A stretch of DNA of 64,000 nucleotides from positions 2,046,001-2,110,000 of the forward strand of contig JAEUWY010000020.1 of assembly GCA_022059125.1 (NCBI GenBank), written 5' to 3'. The position numbers and the translations under genes are program-made. Position 1 is the first letter of the stretch. Each line of letters opens with the position of its first letter. This document shows, piece after piece, positions 1 to 10,246 of the stretch. The notes below the pieces were generated by a model. That model was not told the origin of the DNA. It was given only the letters and a program-made list of their open reading frames with translations, and did not search any database. The stretch comes from Corynespora cassiicola. Taxonomy: Eukaryota > Ascomycota > Dothideomycetes > Pleosporales > Corynesporascaceae.

Positions 1-877
1 TTCGAGACAGTCGTTTTTATATCATCATAGACCACTGTCTCCTTCATAATCTGCCCGGTGTCCCCATGCCACGGTAGAGCTAGTGCTCCTTGGCACTGGG
101 TGGATACGTGGGTTCCATCGACAATCTTCTCACCACAAGCCGATGGATTGAAATATCTCGTATCTATAGACATGGACTACCAAGAATAAAGAGAACCGAG
201 CTTTAATGGTTGCATTCTGCTATACGGCGAAGTTCTTGTCCACTGACTTGGAAAAGCAAATCTTGAATGAGTGACGTCTGCGCTAGCCGACAGGGCGAAG
301 CGCACGTCGAGGCCGTTGTTATCTGATCCACGCCAAGTTACTGACCGGGCAGAATTTTTGAGACAGGCAGCGGAGCGGAATGTAAGCTGCATACCCTGGC
401 CGAGAGCGAGCCTGTCATCGGATGAAAGTGAGTCCGGATGTTCTGCGCCCAGCCCTGGCGAAGCGCAAGTGCACTGACGTTAGGGGAGGGAGCGGTGGGG
501 AGATCTACTCTCATTCGAGTTAGGCCGAGCTCGTGATCAGACCCAGACTCTGGGGCAGCGTCACAAAACCCAAAGCTTCCCCGGCAAGTTTTGCAATGGC
601 GGGGTCTGACTGCTACTCTGATGTTCTCATCGCTTATTGATGGCGTTGATGACGCCCGTACAATTGCCACGATACGCGTCTCCTGAAGCGCACGGACACG
701 AGGGAAGAGAACGAAGCACAGAGCTGAACGTGGTAAGCTCCATCTCCGCGTTCAAGCCGGTTGTACTGCTTTCGACGATCGCCGAGCTGTCATCGCACAG
801 CTCTTCAAGTGCAGCGCTGGAGGCTTGATTGGCCTTAGCGCTAGAGGCACCGAAAAAAGCCGGCTGTCATCGCCACG
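1..877. other. Intergenic, no gene recognised
   Basis: Only short overlapping open frames below 111 codons occur on both strands, and none shows a recognisable motif or a convincing splice pattern. The segment probably holds the promoter of the SET-domain gene that starts at 878, and the left edge may cut a neighbouring gene. Confidence 0.5.
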
Positions 878-2855
878 ATGAATCCGTTGATGCAGATTGA
901 GGGGCTTTCGGAATGTATCGGCCGAGCAATACAAGAGCACCTCACCCAAGCAAACATCGATTGGCCAGAGTTAGAGAGGCTCAGCCATCCCGTTCTGCGA
1001 GTCGAGGCCTTTCTCGAAGATGCTGGCCAGGGGGCTGCAACTAGTCCTCGTTCGGAACGAATTGCATCGGTATGTAACTATCCTAAGCTCGAGTATCCCC
1101 AGAGTCAGACCGTTACCAGACATGAGCCTGCTCCCTTGCTACTAATGCGGGTATTGACTGTTGTCACAGCGGACCGTAGACTTGGTTGGCATCGTAACTC
1201 CGGCCCCTTCTCGTAGTCCCACTTCGTTCCCACTCGAACACGAGCAGAGTGCGCTATCCCCGGCCAATGAGCGTTCCACCCAGGAGCCTACCCACAAGCT
1301 GGATGCCTCAGGGAAAAGGAATGTCCAAGATCACCACATGGATGACACGCAGCCTCCCAATGATGAGGATGCGGATGGGCCCCGTCGTAAGGCAGGTGGT
1401 TTGAGGATTCAGACCCAGCCCACATATCGGGAGGATGCAAGCGAACACCAACGCGTTATGCAGAGTGACAACAGGAACTTCCCAAAGCGGCGAAAGGTAG
1501 TTTCCGAGAAATTTGTTTTCCAACCTTCGACCCTCGACAAGCTGGTCACTGGCATCTGGGAACAAATTCATGGGTCATTGAATCTAGATCCTCGCGCCAT
1601 CTTTGAGCAGTTCCAAGTGACACCAAATGGCGGTACTGAGGCCATTCAAGCGAGACCTGAAAGCATGGAGATGGAGACCCTCAGTGCTAATGCATGTCGG
1701 ACCCAGGACTCATTCAGCAAGATGAATGTGTTTTGCCGCAAGGTCACCCAGGCGAGTCGGGTATGTCGGTCCATCGAGATTATCGTCCAAGCAAGATGGG
1801 TGGAACTGTTTGAAGACCAGGTGCATTTGCGCATTGCCACGAATCCGGACCTTTCGGCAGCAAAGCATAGAAAAGCAACGTTCATGGAGGCTTGTCAAGA
1901 TTTTGGCTGGTCTGAGAAGGAGCTGCGCAACAAGATGGCAATATGGAGGGGATACAAAGAGGTCAAGGATGCTGCGGGGTGGGCTGCGTTGGTGTTTTCC
2001 GGCATGGGAATATACCGGTTCTGCAAATACCGCGTTGGGTTCGACAAAGAAGCAATGCGGCGGCTGCAAAATCTGAGGAAGAGACTGGAGGTAGCAGCCG
2101 ACACGTTGCACCCAAATTGGCGACAGATTCTCTCTATCATAGGAGAGCCGTCTCGGATCCAGTACACCGGACACCCGCACGACTGGGTGGTTTCTGACGA
2201 TGGCTCGGACCCAGTCACGCTGCGATCGACTTACATGCAATGGGACCCGTATTTCAACTTCGAACACCTGGACGAGTCGACAATTGACGAGAGTGCGTGG
2301 GGTTGTGACGACCCACGTTGGATCCCGCAAACCAACGCTCTTGCTCGTTCAAACGGCACCTTCATTTGTGCTGCCTGCGGAGAACAGCAATCGGACGATC
2401 CCAAGAAGAATGCCTGCTATTGCTTTCCGAAGCTCTTTGGTTGTGTGAAGAGAAGCCCGCCCCCGGTCCAGGTGTATCGTACCGCGGATGGAAGAAACAA
2501 TGGCTTGGTCGCGTTGACGCCATACGAGCGTGGCGCTGCTGTTGGCGAATTTGTGGGATTGGTGACAAAAGGCCTTAGGCACCTGGATGTTATGGACAGT
2601 TCGACAGCAACTGCAGCTTATCAAATCTGGCAAGGAAGGCAAGGTAATTACACGCGCTTCATTAACCACAGCTGCAAGGCGAATGCACAGTTCTCGCAGT
2701 TCACCTGGCTTGACACACAGCGAGTCATCCTGGTGAGCAAGGGCATGGATGCTGGAGCCGAGATCACTGTCGACTATGGAGACAAGTACTGGGCCGGCCT
2801 GGATAAAGCCTGCCAATGTGGAGAATCGTGCTGCCGGTATAGACGGCAAAAGTAA
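878..2855 (+). CDS. SET-domain protein (putative lysine methyltransferase)
   Basis: Two exons, 878-1069 and 1170-2855, joined by a GT-AG intron of 100 bp in phase 0, give 625 residues. The C-terminal fifth (about 497-625) is a SET domain: the cofactor/substrate signature NHSC is N563-C566, the catalytic-tyrosine segment VDYGDKYW contains D599-Y600-G601, and a post-SET cluster C612-x-C614-x4-C619 closes the protein. A cysteine-rich stretch (CAACGEQ...CYCFPKLFGC) lies just before SET. The central region has no motif I can name. SET proteins transfer methyl groups from S-adenosylmethionine to protein lysines; whether this one acts on histone or on another substrate cannot be read from sequence. 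The ATG at 878 is chosen because the frame is open to the splice site and the second exon has no suitable upstream ATG. Confidence 0.85.
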
Positions 2856-3171
2856 CCGTAGCTCAGTGGTGGGCTGGGCTCACCACTCCAGCATTGAACC
2901 TAGATAATTAAACCGAACAATTGAACTTTTGCGGATAATGAGAATGGAATAAGATCTTTCTCCTTTGGTCTGGTTCCAGAGGATGGTGGAGGATTTGAGG
3001 TCTTATCGATAAGGGCGGATCAACACTTTTCCGGGACATAATCCCTGCAAAAATTTCGACCCGTCCCGTAACGCCTGCCCGATCAATCTTCTGCCAGCAA
3101 CGTGCCTTTGAATTTTCGCACCTGAAAGATCGAGATTCCCTGGCCCGATAACAATAACAAAGATAACCACA
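2856..3171. other. Short intergenic spacer
   Basis: About 316 bp between two genes on the same strand. It must contain the 3' UTR of the SET gene and the promoter of the helicase gene. Nothing else is visible. Confidence 0.6.
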
Positions 3172-4937
3172 ATGGCTTCTGTATTGAAACGGTCGAAACA
3201 ACGGTCGCCAGCGCAATCGCCATCTTACTCGAGTGATTCAAATGCAAACTCCGATGCAGAAATATTAGATCACCAGAAAGGCGCAAGAAAGAGAAGGAAG
3301 CTGTCGGTTAGCAATGACGAAGAAGACTCGGAATTCGACTCGGAACCGAATCCTGCGCCGATAATTCCTGTGCCGACATTGTCACGAATCAAAGCCAAAC
3401 AGACCGAGCCAGTACCCAGCAAAGCCAGTGAGAAGCAAGGTTCGTTGGCCTCGGCTTTGGCAGCGAAGGAGCAGGCCAGCTTCGCCTCTCTGGGGGTTTC
3501 CCCATGGCTGATTTCATCGCTCTCGTCCATGGAGATCAAGAAGCCCACGGGTATTCAGAAAGCTTGTATCCCGGAGATCCTGAAGGGGAGAGACTGGTAT
3601 GGAAGCAAGACTCCTTGGATAAACCTACTATACTGACGTATTACTATAGCATTGGTGGTTCACGGACTGGTACCGGTAAAACGATGGCGTTTTCTGTCCC
3701 TATTCTGCAGAAATGGTCCGAAGATCCAATGGGTATCTACGCGGTAGTAATCACGTAAGTACCTTTCCATATTTACGAGGGATCGATGGCTCTTGTACCT
3801 GTCACTACCTTGTCCTATATTCAATACACTCAGTGAAAGAAAGACGCTTACTAACCAGCTTTCAGACCTACCCGAGAACTGGCCATCCAGATTTACGAAC
3901 AGATCAAGGCAATCTCAGCACCCCAATCCCTCAAGCCCATCCTCATTACGGGCGGTGCAGACCAACGCGAGCAAGCCATTAACCTCGCAGCACGTCCGCA
4001 CATTGTGATTGCCACCCCGGGCCGCCTGGCAGACCACATCAAGACGTCAGGCGAGGAAACCATTGCCGGCCTTCGACGCGTCCGCTTCGTCGTCTTCGAC
4101 GAAGCCGACCGGCTCCTCGCCCCCGGAAAAGGCTCCATGCTCCCGGACCTCGAAACATGCCTCTCGGTCCTCCCACCGCCAGCCCAGCGCCAGACGCTCC
4201 TCTTCACCGCTACAGTGACCCCCGAAGTCATGGCGCTGAAAGAGCAACCCCGCCCCTCGACCCGCCCCCCCATCTTCGTCTGCGAAGTCGACACCGAAGC
4301 CCTCGCCATCCCCCCCAAGCTGCACCAGACGTACATCCAAGCCCCCGTCACCCACAAGGAGTGCTACCTCCACGTCCTGCTCGGTACCCCCGCCAACGAC
4401 CAAAAATCCACAATCATCTTCTGCAACCGCACAAACACGGCCACGCTGCTGGAGCACATGCTGCGCCTCCTGTCTCACCGCGTCACCGCCCTGCACTCAG
4501 GCCTCCGCCAGCCCGAGCGCGTCGCAAACCTCGCCCGCTTCCGCGCCCGCGCCGCCCGCATCCTCGTCGCCACCGACGTCGCCGCCCGCGGCCTCGACAT
4601 CCCAGAGGTCGCTCTTGTAGTCAACTTTGACATACCCCGCGACCCCGACGATTATATCCATCGCGTCGGTCGTACGGCGCGTGCGGGGCGCGCGGGAACC
4701 AGCGTCACGCTCGTGGGACAGCGGGATGTCGATCTCGTGCATGCGATTGAGGGGAGGGTGGGCAGGGAGATGGAGGAGTATGACGAGGAGGGCGTCAATG
4801 TCGAGACGAGGGTGGTCAGGGATGCGCTCAAGGTGGTCACGGAGAAGAAGAGGGAGGCGTTGTTGCAGATTGAAGAGGGGAGGGATGTCAAGGGGAATCG
4901 GAAGAGGGGGATGCAGAGCTTGAAGAAGAAGAAGTAG
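3172..4937 (+). CDS. dbp8: ATP-dependent RNA helicase Dbp8 (DEAD box)
   Basis: Exons 3172-3596, 3650-3754 and 3866-4937 (introns of 53 and 111 bp) give 533 residues. The splices restore family motifs exactly: the first join creates [12 protein letters not shown] (motif I, about 142-153) and the second creates T177-PTREL (motif Ia). Motif II is D255-EAD258, motif III is TAT at 291-293 (SAT in many relatives), and motif VI is [11 protein letters not shown] at 442-452. The N-terminus (1-100) is acidic, serine-rich and probably disordered; the C-terminus ends in a lysine run. The GGSRTG P-loop and the overall length match Dbp8/DDX49, a nucleolar helicase needed for 40S subunit biogenesis at early pre-rRNA cleavages. 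GC content rises sharply from about 3,950 to 4,620, as is common in strongly conserved fungal exons. Confidence 0.95.
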
Positions 4938-5507
4938 AGGGAAGTACTCAAGGCTGTGGGTGTGGCTGGTCGAGGCGTTTGGATAATGGGTGTACCGCTA
5001 GCTCCTCCACGTAGCTGCATAGTATAGAATTTTTGTTGGGTTTCCATTTATTTTTCAAGCCTGCTCTCCCCCCAAAGCAAAAAGTCATTTTTAGCATCAC
5101 GTCAAATCAAAACGGCAGATGTAAATGTATAGGTGATTTGTTCATTCGTTGATATTTCGTTCGTCAATCAGTCCTACAACATCTCCATCTCGCAAACTCT
5201 GTCCATGCTACACGGTATCCGAAGCCCACTCTCAACCCATCCCGTGGCAAGCTAAGCGAGTGAACACCAGAGCCACCCAGCCATTGGCCCAATCCCATTG
5301 GCAACCGAAATAAACAGTTCAAAAAAAACAGGAGAATCTCCTTGGGAATCAAATCGGGAGCCTCAAGACCCAAAAAACGCCATGTGGGTCTACGCCGGAC
5401 GACATATAACGCCTTGATATATGCATAATGGTAAGAAAGAAACAAGGCTGGCTTTTCCCGCATATCTCCACTCTCAACTCTCTCTCCTCTATTTTCTCCT
5501 CAAAAGA
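4938..5507. other. Convergent 3' region
   Basis: This is the tail-to-tail spacer between the helicase gene and the Vid24-family gene, holding both 3' UTRs. No open frame with family resemblance is present. Confidence 0.6.
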
Positions 5508-7373
5508 CTACCGGAACCCCCACGCTGGGAATATGCCACCCCTCACGCTCTCCAGATTCAGGCGCTGGTACGGGCTGGATTGTGGGTCATAATACAGCCC
5601 CTCTAATCTGCCGTCTTCTCTCCTCAGACAGACGTAGTAGAAGCCCGAAATCGTGAGTCCGCAACCTGAATCGTCAAACAGTGATTGTTCCGCATCTCCA
5701 CTACCCCAATAGTGGACCTCCCCATCTGGGTGACTTTCCCGTGCCAAGCCAGATTGGAAAGACTGGTTCATAGTCCCGCGTGTGGAGACACCCGGCATGG
5801 AGTGGGAGAAGGAGCTTGCGGTTTGGCCCGGGCTTCCAGTCGATCTATTCAAGCTCTTGACAAAACACTGCTCCTTCCACCTCATCAAAATCCAGTCTTT
5901 GCTGAGCACTTCCTCGTACCATCGCCTGCTGGTCAGGTTTCTAACCAGCTCCTCGTCCGTATACTTCTGGAACGGTGGCATCTTCTTCCAATACGTAGCG
6001 TCGGTGCTTGCGCTCAGCTTGATCTTCTTGAACGACTCAGTCAAGAGTGTGTGCGTGTTGAAGTCCAAAATCTCGCCTTCCAAGTATGTCGTGATGGACG
6101 AGGTCCGAGTGACAGGCTGCGACAGCGCATCGAGCGAGGTGGTGAGCAGAGACTGGTGCGCATGGGGGTGCGAGGGCACGTTGTATGCCTCCATTGTTGC
6201 CGAGACGGACATCTTGCTCCAATCTACGGCGTGTATCGTCACCGTGACCGGCCAGCGGTCCTGCTGTGGAGAGTGCGAAGTAACGATTTCGGCGCCTGAA
6301 GGGGAACTCCGGCGCGTGCTGCTCATCCAAGGCCGACTCGGCGGTTCGAGAAGCGTAGAGGTCATCGAGTCATTGTTTCGGAAGCGATAGAGCGTAGTGC
6401 TTGCACTGGGACTCGTGGTGGTGATGGTCGAGTTGATGGTTGTGGCATGCTGATGTCCCCGCAGCACGGCGCCGGGAGACAGCCATGATGTCTCGGCCGG
6501 GGGAGGGAGCGTGTACGTATCCAGGATGAAGTCGGCATGGCTGTCGCAGAAGTCGTCAAAGTAGTCCTTGCTCAAGAAGCCCGCGTCCAGAGCACAGTGC
6601 AGGCTGTCGTCGAGGTTGTTCGAGTGGCGTATGCGCGAGAGGTACTTGATGGTCTGTTCCAGCATGGGCAAGGGCGACGAAGAAGAAGAAGAAGGGGCTG
6701 GGGTAGAGCCGGAGGTGCGCTCGAGGTAGCTCCTGCGGTATGAGTCGAGGCGCGCGAGCATGTCGCGGTCGCGTTCGACCGAAGGCTGGCGCTCGGCGAG
6801 GCGCTGCATGGCCTGCTGGCGGGCGTGTTCGGTATGGCGCTCGCGCGACTCGGTGTGCTGTTGGGCGCGGGTCTGGGCATCTCGTTCGGCGTTGTACCGC
6901 TGCAGGTACTCGCGGGTGCGGGCAGAGAAGCGCGGGTGCCTCCGCACCGACTGCAGAATGGCGGCGGACCTGAGCGAGTTGGACGAGTAGGCCCTCATAC
7001 GGGCGTCGCGATCGGTCTGCCTCAGCTCGGCCAGGATCTGGTCCAGCTCCTCCTCGTCGTCGGCCAGGTTGGCCTCGTTGGCGGGGCTCCAGTCATACAG
7101 GCTGTTGGTGTTGGGGATGTGGTCGCTGTAGGCCGAGGGCGGGTTGTGCAGGCGATTGAGGCGGTTCATGACCCTCCGCAGCCTGTCCCGGTGGTCGTTC
7201 TCGTAGCGGAGGTAGCGCAGGCCGGCATCGTCGCCGTCTTCAGCCTGGGTCGTCAGCGTTGCCGCGAGGTTGAGCACGTCTTGGTTGATGGGCTCCAACT
7301 CACGGAGGGCTGACAGGTACGACGGCGACGGCTGCGCGGGCGGACTGGGGTTGCGAGAGTTCGCGGGCGGCAT
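5508..7373 (-). CDS. Vid24/Gid4-family degron receptor subunit
   Basis: A single exon of 621 residues. The C-terminal half carries the Vid24 domain (about 429-605): YLEGEILDFNTHTL, then DATYWKKMPPF, a NLTSRRW / WILMRWKEQCFV core, and the closing GFYYVCL and SPYQRLNLE segments. In yeast Gid4 and Gid10 this beta-barrel binds N-terminal proline-type degrons and docks them on the GID/CTLH ubiquitin ligase that removes gluconeogenic enzymes. The N-terminal half is low-complexity with long Arg/Glu-rich helical stretches (about 130-215), much longer than in yeast Gid4; it may be disordered or coiled coil. A loop between the MRWKEQCF segment and the last strands (about 505-560) is serine-rich and longer than the yeast equivalent. 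Gid4 and Gid10 types cannot be told apart here. Confidence 0.88.
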   Translation of the reverse strand: MPPANSRNPSPPAQPSPSYLSALRELEPINQDVLNLAATLTTQAEDGDDAGLRYLRYENDHRDRLRRVMNRLNRLHNPPSAYSDHIPNTNSLYDWSPANEANLADDEEELDQILAELRQTDRDARMRAYSSNSLRSAAILQSVRRHPRFSARTREYLQRYNAERDAQTRAQQHTESRERHTEHARQQAMQRLAERQPSVERDRDMLARLDSYRRSYLERTSGSTPAPSSSSSSPLPMLEQTIKYLSRIRHSNNLDDSLHCALDAGFLSKDYFDDFCDSHADFILDTYTLPPPAETSWLSPGAVLRGHQHATTINSTITTTSPSASTTLYRFRNNDSMTSTLLEPPSRPWMSSTRRSSPSGAEIVTSHSPQQDRWPVTVTIHAVDWSKMSVSATMEAYNVPSHPHAHQSLLTTSLDALSQPVTRTSSITTYLEGEILDFNTHTLLTESFKKIKLSASTDATYWKKMPPFQKYTDEELVRNLTSRRWYEEVLSKDWILMRWKEQCFVKSLNRSTGSPGQTASSFSHSMPGVSTRGTMNQSFQSGLARESHPDGEVHYWGSGDAEQSLFDDSGCGLTISGFYYVCLRREDGRLEGLYYDPQSSPYQRLNLESVRGGIFPAWGFR

Positions 7374-7635
7374 CGCGCGGGGAGAGGGCAGCGACAGGCG
7401 GCGCGGCGGGGAAGACGATGCGAGCGAGGTTCCGGCTTCAAGCGGTTGTGTGCTGGCGCATGATGGACGGGACGGGGGTCGGCGGGGTGGGGTGGCTGGG
7501 ATGGAAGAACGGGCGAGGGCGGGCGAGGGCGATGGAGATGGCGGCAGCGACAGTGGCGGTGGGTGACGGGCGGCAATGGTGGAGTTGTTGATGAGCAGGC
7601 TGAGGCTCGGGCTCGGGCGCGGGTGTCAGTGTCCA

Positions 7636-7664
7636 GCGGTTGAGCGGTTGAGCGGTTGAGCGGT
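7636..7664. repeat. Tandem 8-mer GCGGTTGA x3.6
   Basis: The unit GCGGTTGA is repeated three times without change, followed by GCGGT. It lies about 265 bp upstream of the Vid24-family start codon. Confidence 0.9.
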
Positions 7665-7696
7665 GCTGGACGTCGCAACGGGCCGGGCAGCCCAGG

Positions 7697-7737
7697 GCAG
7701 CGACAGCGACAGCGACGGCGACGGCGACGGCGACAGC
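7697..7737. repeat. GCGACA/GCGACG hexanucleotide tract
   Basis: About six copies of a GCGAC(A/G) unit run without interruption. This is a simple-sequence tract in the promoter of the Vid24-family gene. Confidence 0.8.
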
Positions 7738-7800
7738 AGCACAAAGACACCCTCAGCCTTGCCCGGCCCTGTCTTGTCTTGCCTTGCCTTGCTTTGCCCG

Positions 7801-7833
7801 GCCCTGCCCTGCCCTGCCCTGCCCTGCCCTGCC
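7801..7833. repeat. GCCCT pentanucleotide repeat, possible G-quadruplex
   Basis: Six to seven perfect GCCCT units. On the minus strand, the coding strand of the gene to the left, it reads GGGCA repeated, which satisfies the four-run GGG quadruplex pattern. A degenerate GTCTT/GCCTT tract precedes it from about 7,770. A second copy of the same motif lies near 56,241. Confidence 0.85.
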
Positions 7834-9193
7834 CACATGCCTACCACCCTGTTCTGGCTGCCCGTGACAAAGCAAAAAAAAGCAAAGCCGGCCGTGTCCC
7901 GCCCGCTCCCACGCTGCCGCATCTCGAAACAGGCCCCCATGGGTTGCAAACAGCCCAGCAATGAGCGCCCTCGATTGCATTTCTCTCTCCACGTCGCTTG
8001 CACGCGCCCATGTGGATCCAGATGGAGATCCGCAGAGCCGCAGTCGAGTCAGACAGCCCGCTCCCAACCACCCAACACCCAACCTTAGCAGCGTCATCGC
8101 TACCTACATTTACCTGGGTACCCAAATAGTGGGCAGGCATCGTCATCACCATCACGTGGCAGCGCAGGCATTCCAAACTCAAAATCTGAAGTTGCTAAAG
8201 TTTCGTTTTTTTGGATTAAATTTAGCTGTATAAGGTATTCAGAAGCTTGCTTCTTGGCCCGCATCGTTTGCACCCCGCCGGGGGGCGCTTCTTCTAAGAC
8301 ACAGTCTTGAAGTGTAGGAGATGAACCCACAGTCCCTGTGCTCCGGGGAACCGAGGCAGGTCCAAAGGCAAGAGTCGCAAGGGCGCCAGGACTTTGTGTA
8401 TGTTCCGCAAGCAGAAGACCACAGTCCTGAGAGCCGGGCCCGCCACAGGCAGGCCGCCGACCCTTTGCCGTTGCCCCTCTTGCCCCCTCGCCCAGCCTCG
8501 GTCCTCTTTCTGCCCAGGGACAGAATTACAGCGGCATCCCAGATGCGTGTACAACTTTTGTCGCCGCCTCCCAGCATATCCTGCTGGCACTCAATGCCAG
8601 TCTGAGTAGAGCGTGGAACGTAACTGCGTCAAATCATGAGTTGGGCTGGCCATGCTCAGTGAAGAGAGGCTTATCCGTCCAATAACGACATTAAACAAAA
8701 AAACAAACCGGAGAGGACCCGCCCGGTAGCCGCGAGGCTATATCCCGTCTTTCTTAAAATGCCCGACATGCAAACCTCCCAGAGATGCAAACCAAGGAAA
8801 CACAAAAAGACCTGGTCCGGCCGCTGTATGCAGATGACAAGGAAACAGGGAAAGGAAGAAAAAAGACAGTACGCTCGCTAGATCAAAAGGAAAGAAAAGA
8901 AAATCCAAAAAGGACGTGAACGGATATCCAAGGAAAAATTTGTACGAGAGAAGAGAGTAAAAACGCTGCAAGACAAGTCGCTAAAATCGATGAAACGCCG
9001 TCCCATGCTTTGGTATATGATGTTGTTGTACATCACTTCATGTACATCGCGAGTCGTCTCGTGTCGTGCATTCCAAGCTTGTGCGCATCAACCTTGGTGC
9101 GGAAAAGGGAGGAAGAAGGGGGGGACTGGCCAGGTCCGCGCCTCCCAGGCTTTGACGGTGGACAGGTAGTAGTACAGGCTGATAACACTCTGC

Positions 9194-10246
9194 TTACGTG
9201 AAGGCTGCATACTGAGGCGCAAAGGGCGTGTCCCATCCGAATCCACTGCTGCTGTAGCCGCTGTTCACGGCGCTTGATCCACACTGCTGGGCCAGCACGC
9301 TAGGGAGCGGCAGAGCGGGAATCGGTGCAGGTGCCTGGGGCGGGCTGTAGTACTGACTCGTGGTGTTGAATGGCTGGCTGAACGAGGGCGTAGGCGACGG
9401 CAGCTGGACATCGTTCATGCCCATTGTGCTCCAGAAGGATGGTCCGGTTTCACCGCAGGTGACAATGGTTGGGCTTGGGGTCGACGGGACCACTCTCCAA
9501 GTGTCGACAGGTGCAGCGTGTGGCTGCGACATGTGGTGTCCGGCTTGCCACCAGTTGGATGAACCGGGCGAGCTGGGGAGAAGTGGTGCGGGGCGGACGA
9601 CATCGACGATTCTTGGGGGAGGAGGAAGCAGCGGGAGGAACAGTCCCATGATGGCGCTCTTGACGTCCTCACCTCGTCCCTCAAGTAGCTCTCCCGCTCC
9701 CTCCTCCTCGAGTCCCTCCAGGGCCCTCACGCCGGTGCGGAAGACGTAGCGGTTGACCGACTGCACGAATTCGTCCTGGAGCTTCTTCAACTGCGATTCC
9801 TTCTCGGGCCAGTTCCAGGTCGTGGCGGACACGTCGACCGAGTAAATGTCCTTGTGGTACTCGATGAGGGCCTCGATGGTTTCGGGCGTGAGCTTGAATG
9901 CAACCTCATGCTGTGACACCATGTCAACGTGCACGACATAGGCCTCGATGTGGATGAGCTGGTAGTTGAATAGAGCCTCGACCAGTGGGTTGGAGTCCTT
10001 GCGCAGTTCCGAGTCCGGGGCCTTTGGGACCATGATGGAGCAGAGGGACCAGATGGCGTTTGATCCGGACAGGGTCTCTGTGAGGCAGCGCATGTGCTGC
10101 TGGACGCTGTTGAGCGGGCGCTTGACTCTGTTTATCCGCTTGAGGGTCTGGGTTAACCAGGGCTCCACCTTTGAGTTCAGGACGACGTTGACGGTTGAGC
10201 GTGGCGCAAAGGCGGCGGCCGAGGCGGGTAGTAGTGAGATCGGCAT
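9194..10246 (-). CDS. Protein of unknown function, proline-rich C-terminus
   Basis: A single exon of 350 residues with a standard ATG. I do not recognise the family. Residues 1-200 look globular and mostly helical, with alternating hydrophobic and charged residues and a run ending near YRYVFRTGVRALEGLEEEG. From about 205 the sequence becomes proline/serine-rich (PLLPPPPRIVD, APAPIPALPLPS) and probably disordered, ending in a tyrosine/phenylalanine-rich tail. There is no signal peptide and no clear membrane segment. The long open frame, the sharp change from folded-type to disordered-type composition, and the simple-sequence DNA on both sides support a real gene. No function is assigned. Confidence 0.7.
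   Translation of the reverse strand: MPISLLPASAAAFAPRSTVNVVLNSKVEPWLTQTLKRINRVKRPLNSVQQHMRCLTETLSGSNAIWSLCSIMVPKAPDSELRKDSNPLVEALFNYQLIHIEAYVVHVDMVSQHEVAFKLTPETIEALIEYHKDIYSVDVSATTWNWPEKESQLKKLQDEFVQSVNRYVFRTGVRALEGLEEEGAGELLEGRGEDVKSAIMGLFLPLLPPPPRIVDVVRPAPLLPSSPGSSNWWQAGHHMSQPHAAPVDTWRVVPSTPSPTIVTCGETGPSFWSTMGMNDVQLPSPTPSFSQPFNTTSQYYSPPQAPAPIPALPLPSVLAQQCGSSAVNSGYSSSGFGWDTPFAPQYAAFT

Larger units (their letters stand above)
7374..9193. other. Intergenic, simple-sequence rich
   Basis: 1.8 kb of promoter region for the Vid24-family gene (read to the left) plus the 3' region of the next gene. It is rich in tandem simple repeats between 7,636 and 7,835, listed separately. Open frames here are driven by these repeats and show no conserved motif. 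Confidence 0.6.

Noticed and set aside
6825..7313. Frame antisense to the Vid24-family gene
   Set aside because: A Gly/Val/Leu-rich shadow of the Arg/Glu-rich coding strand.
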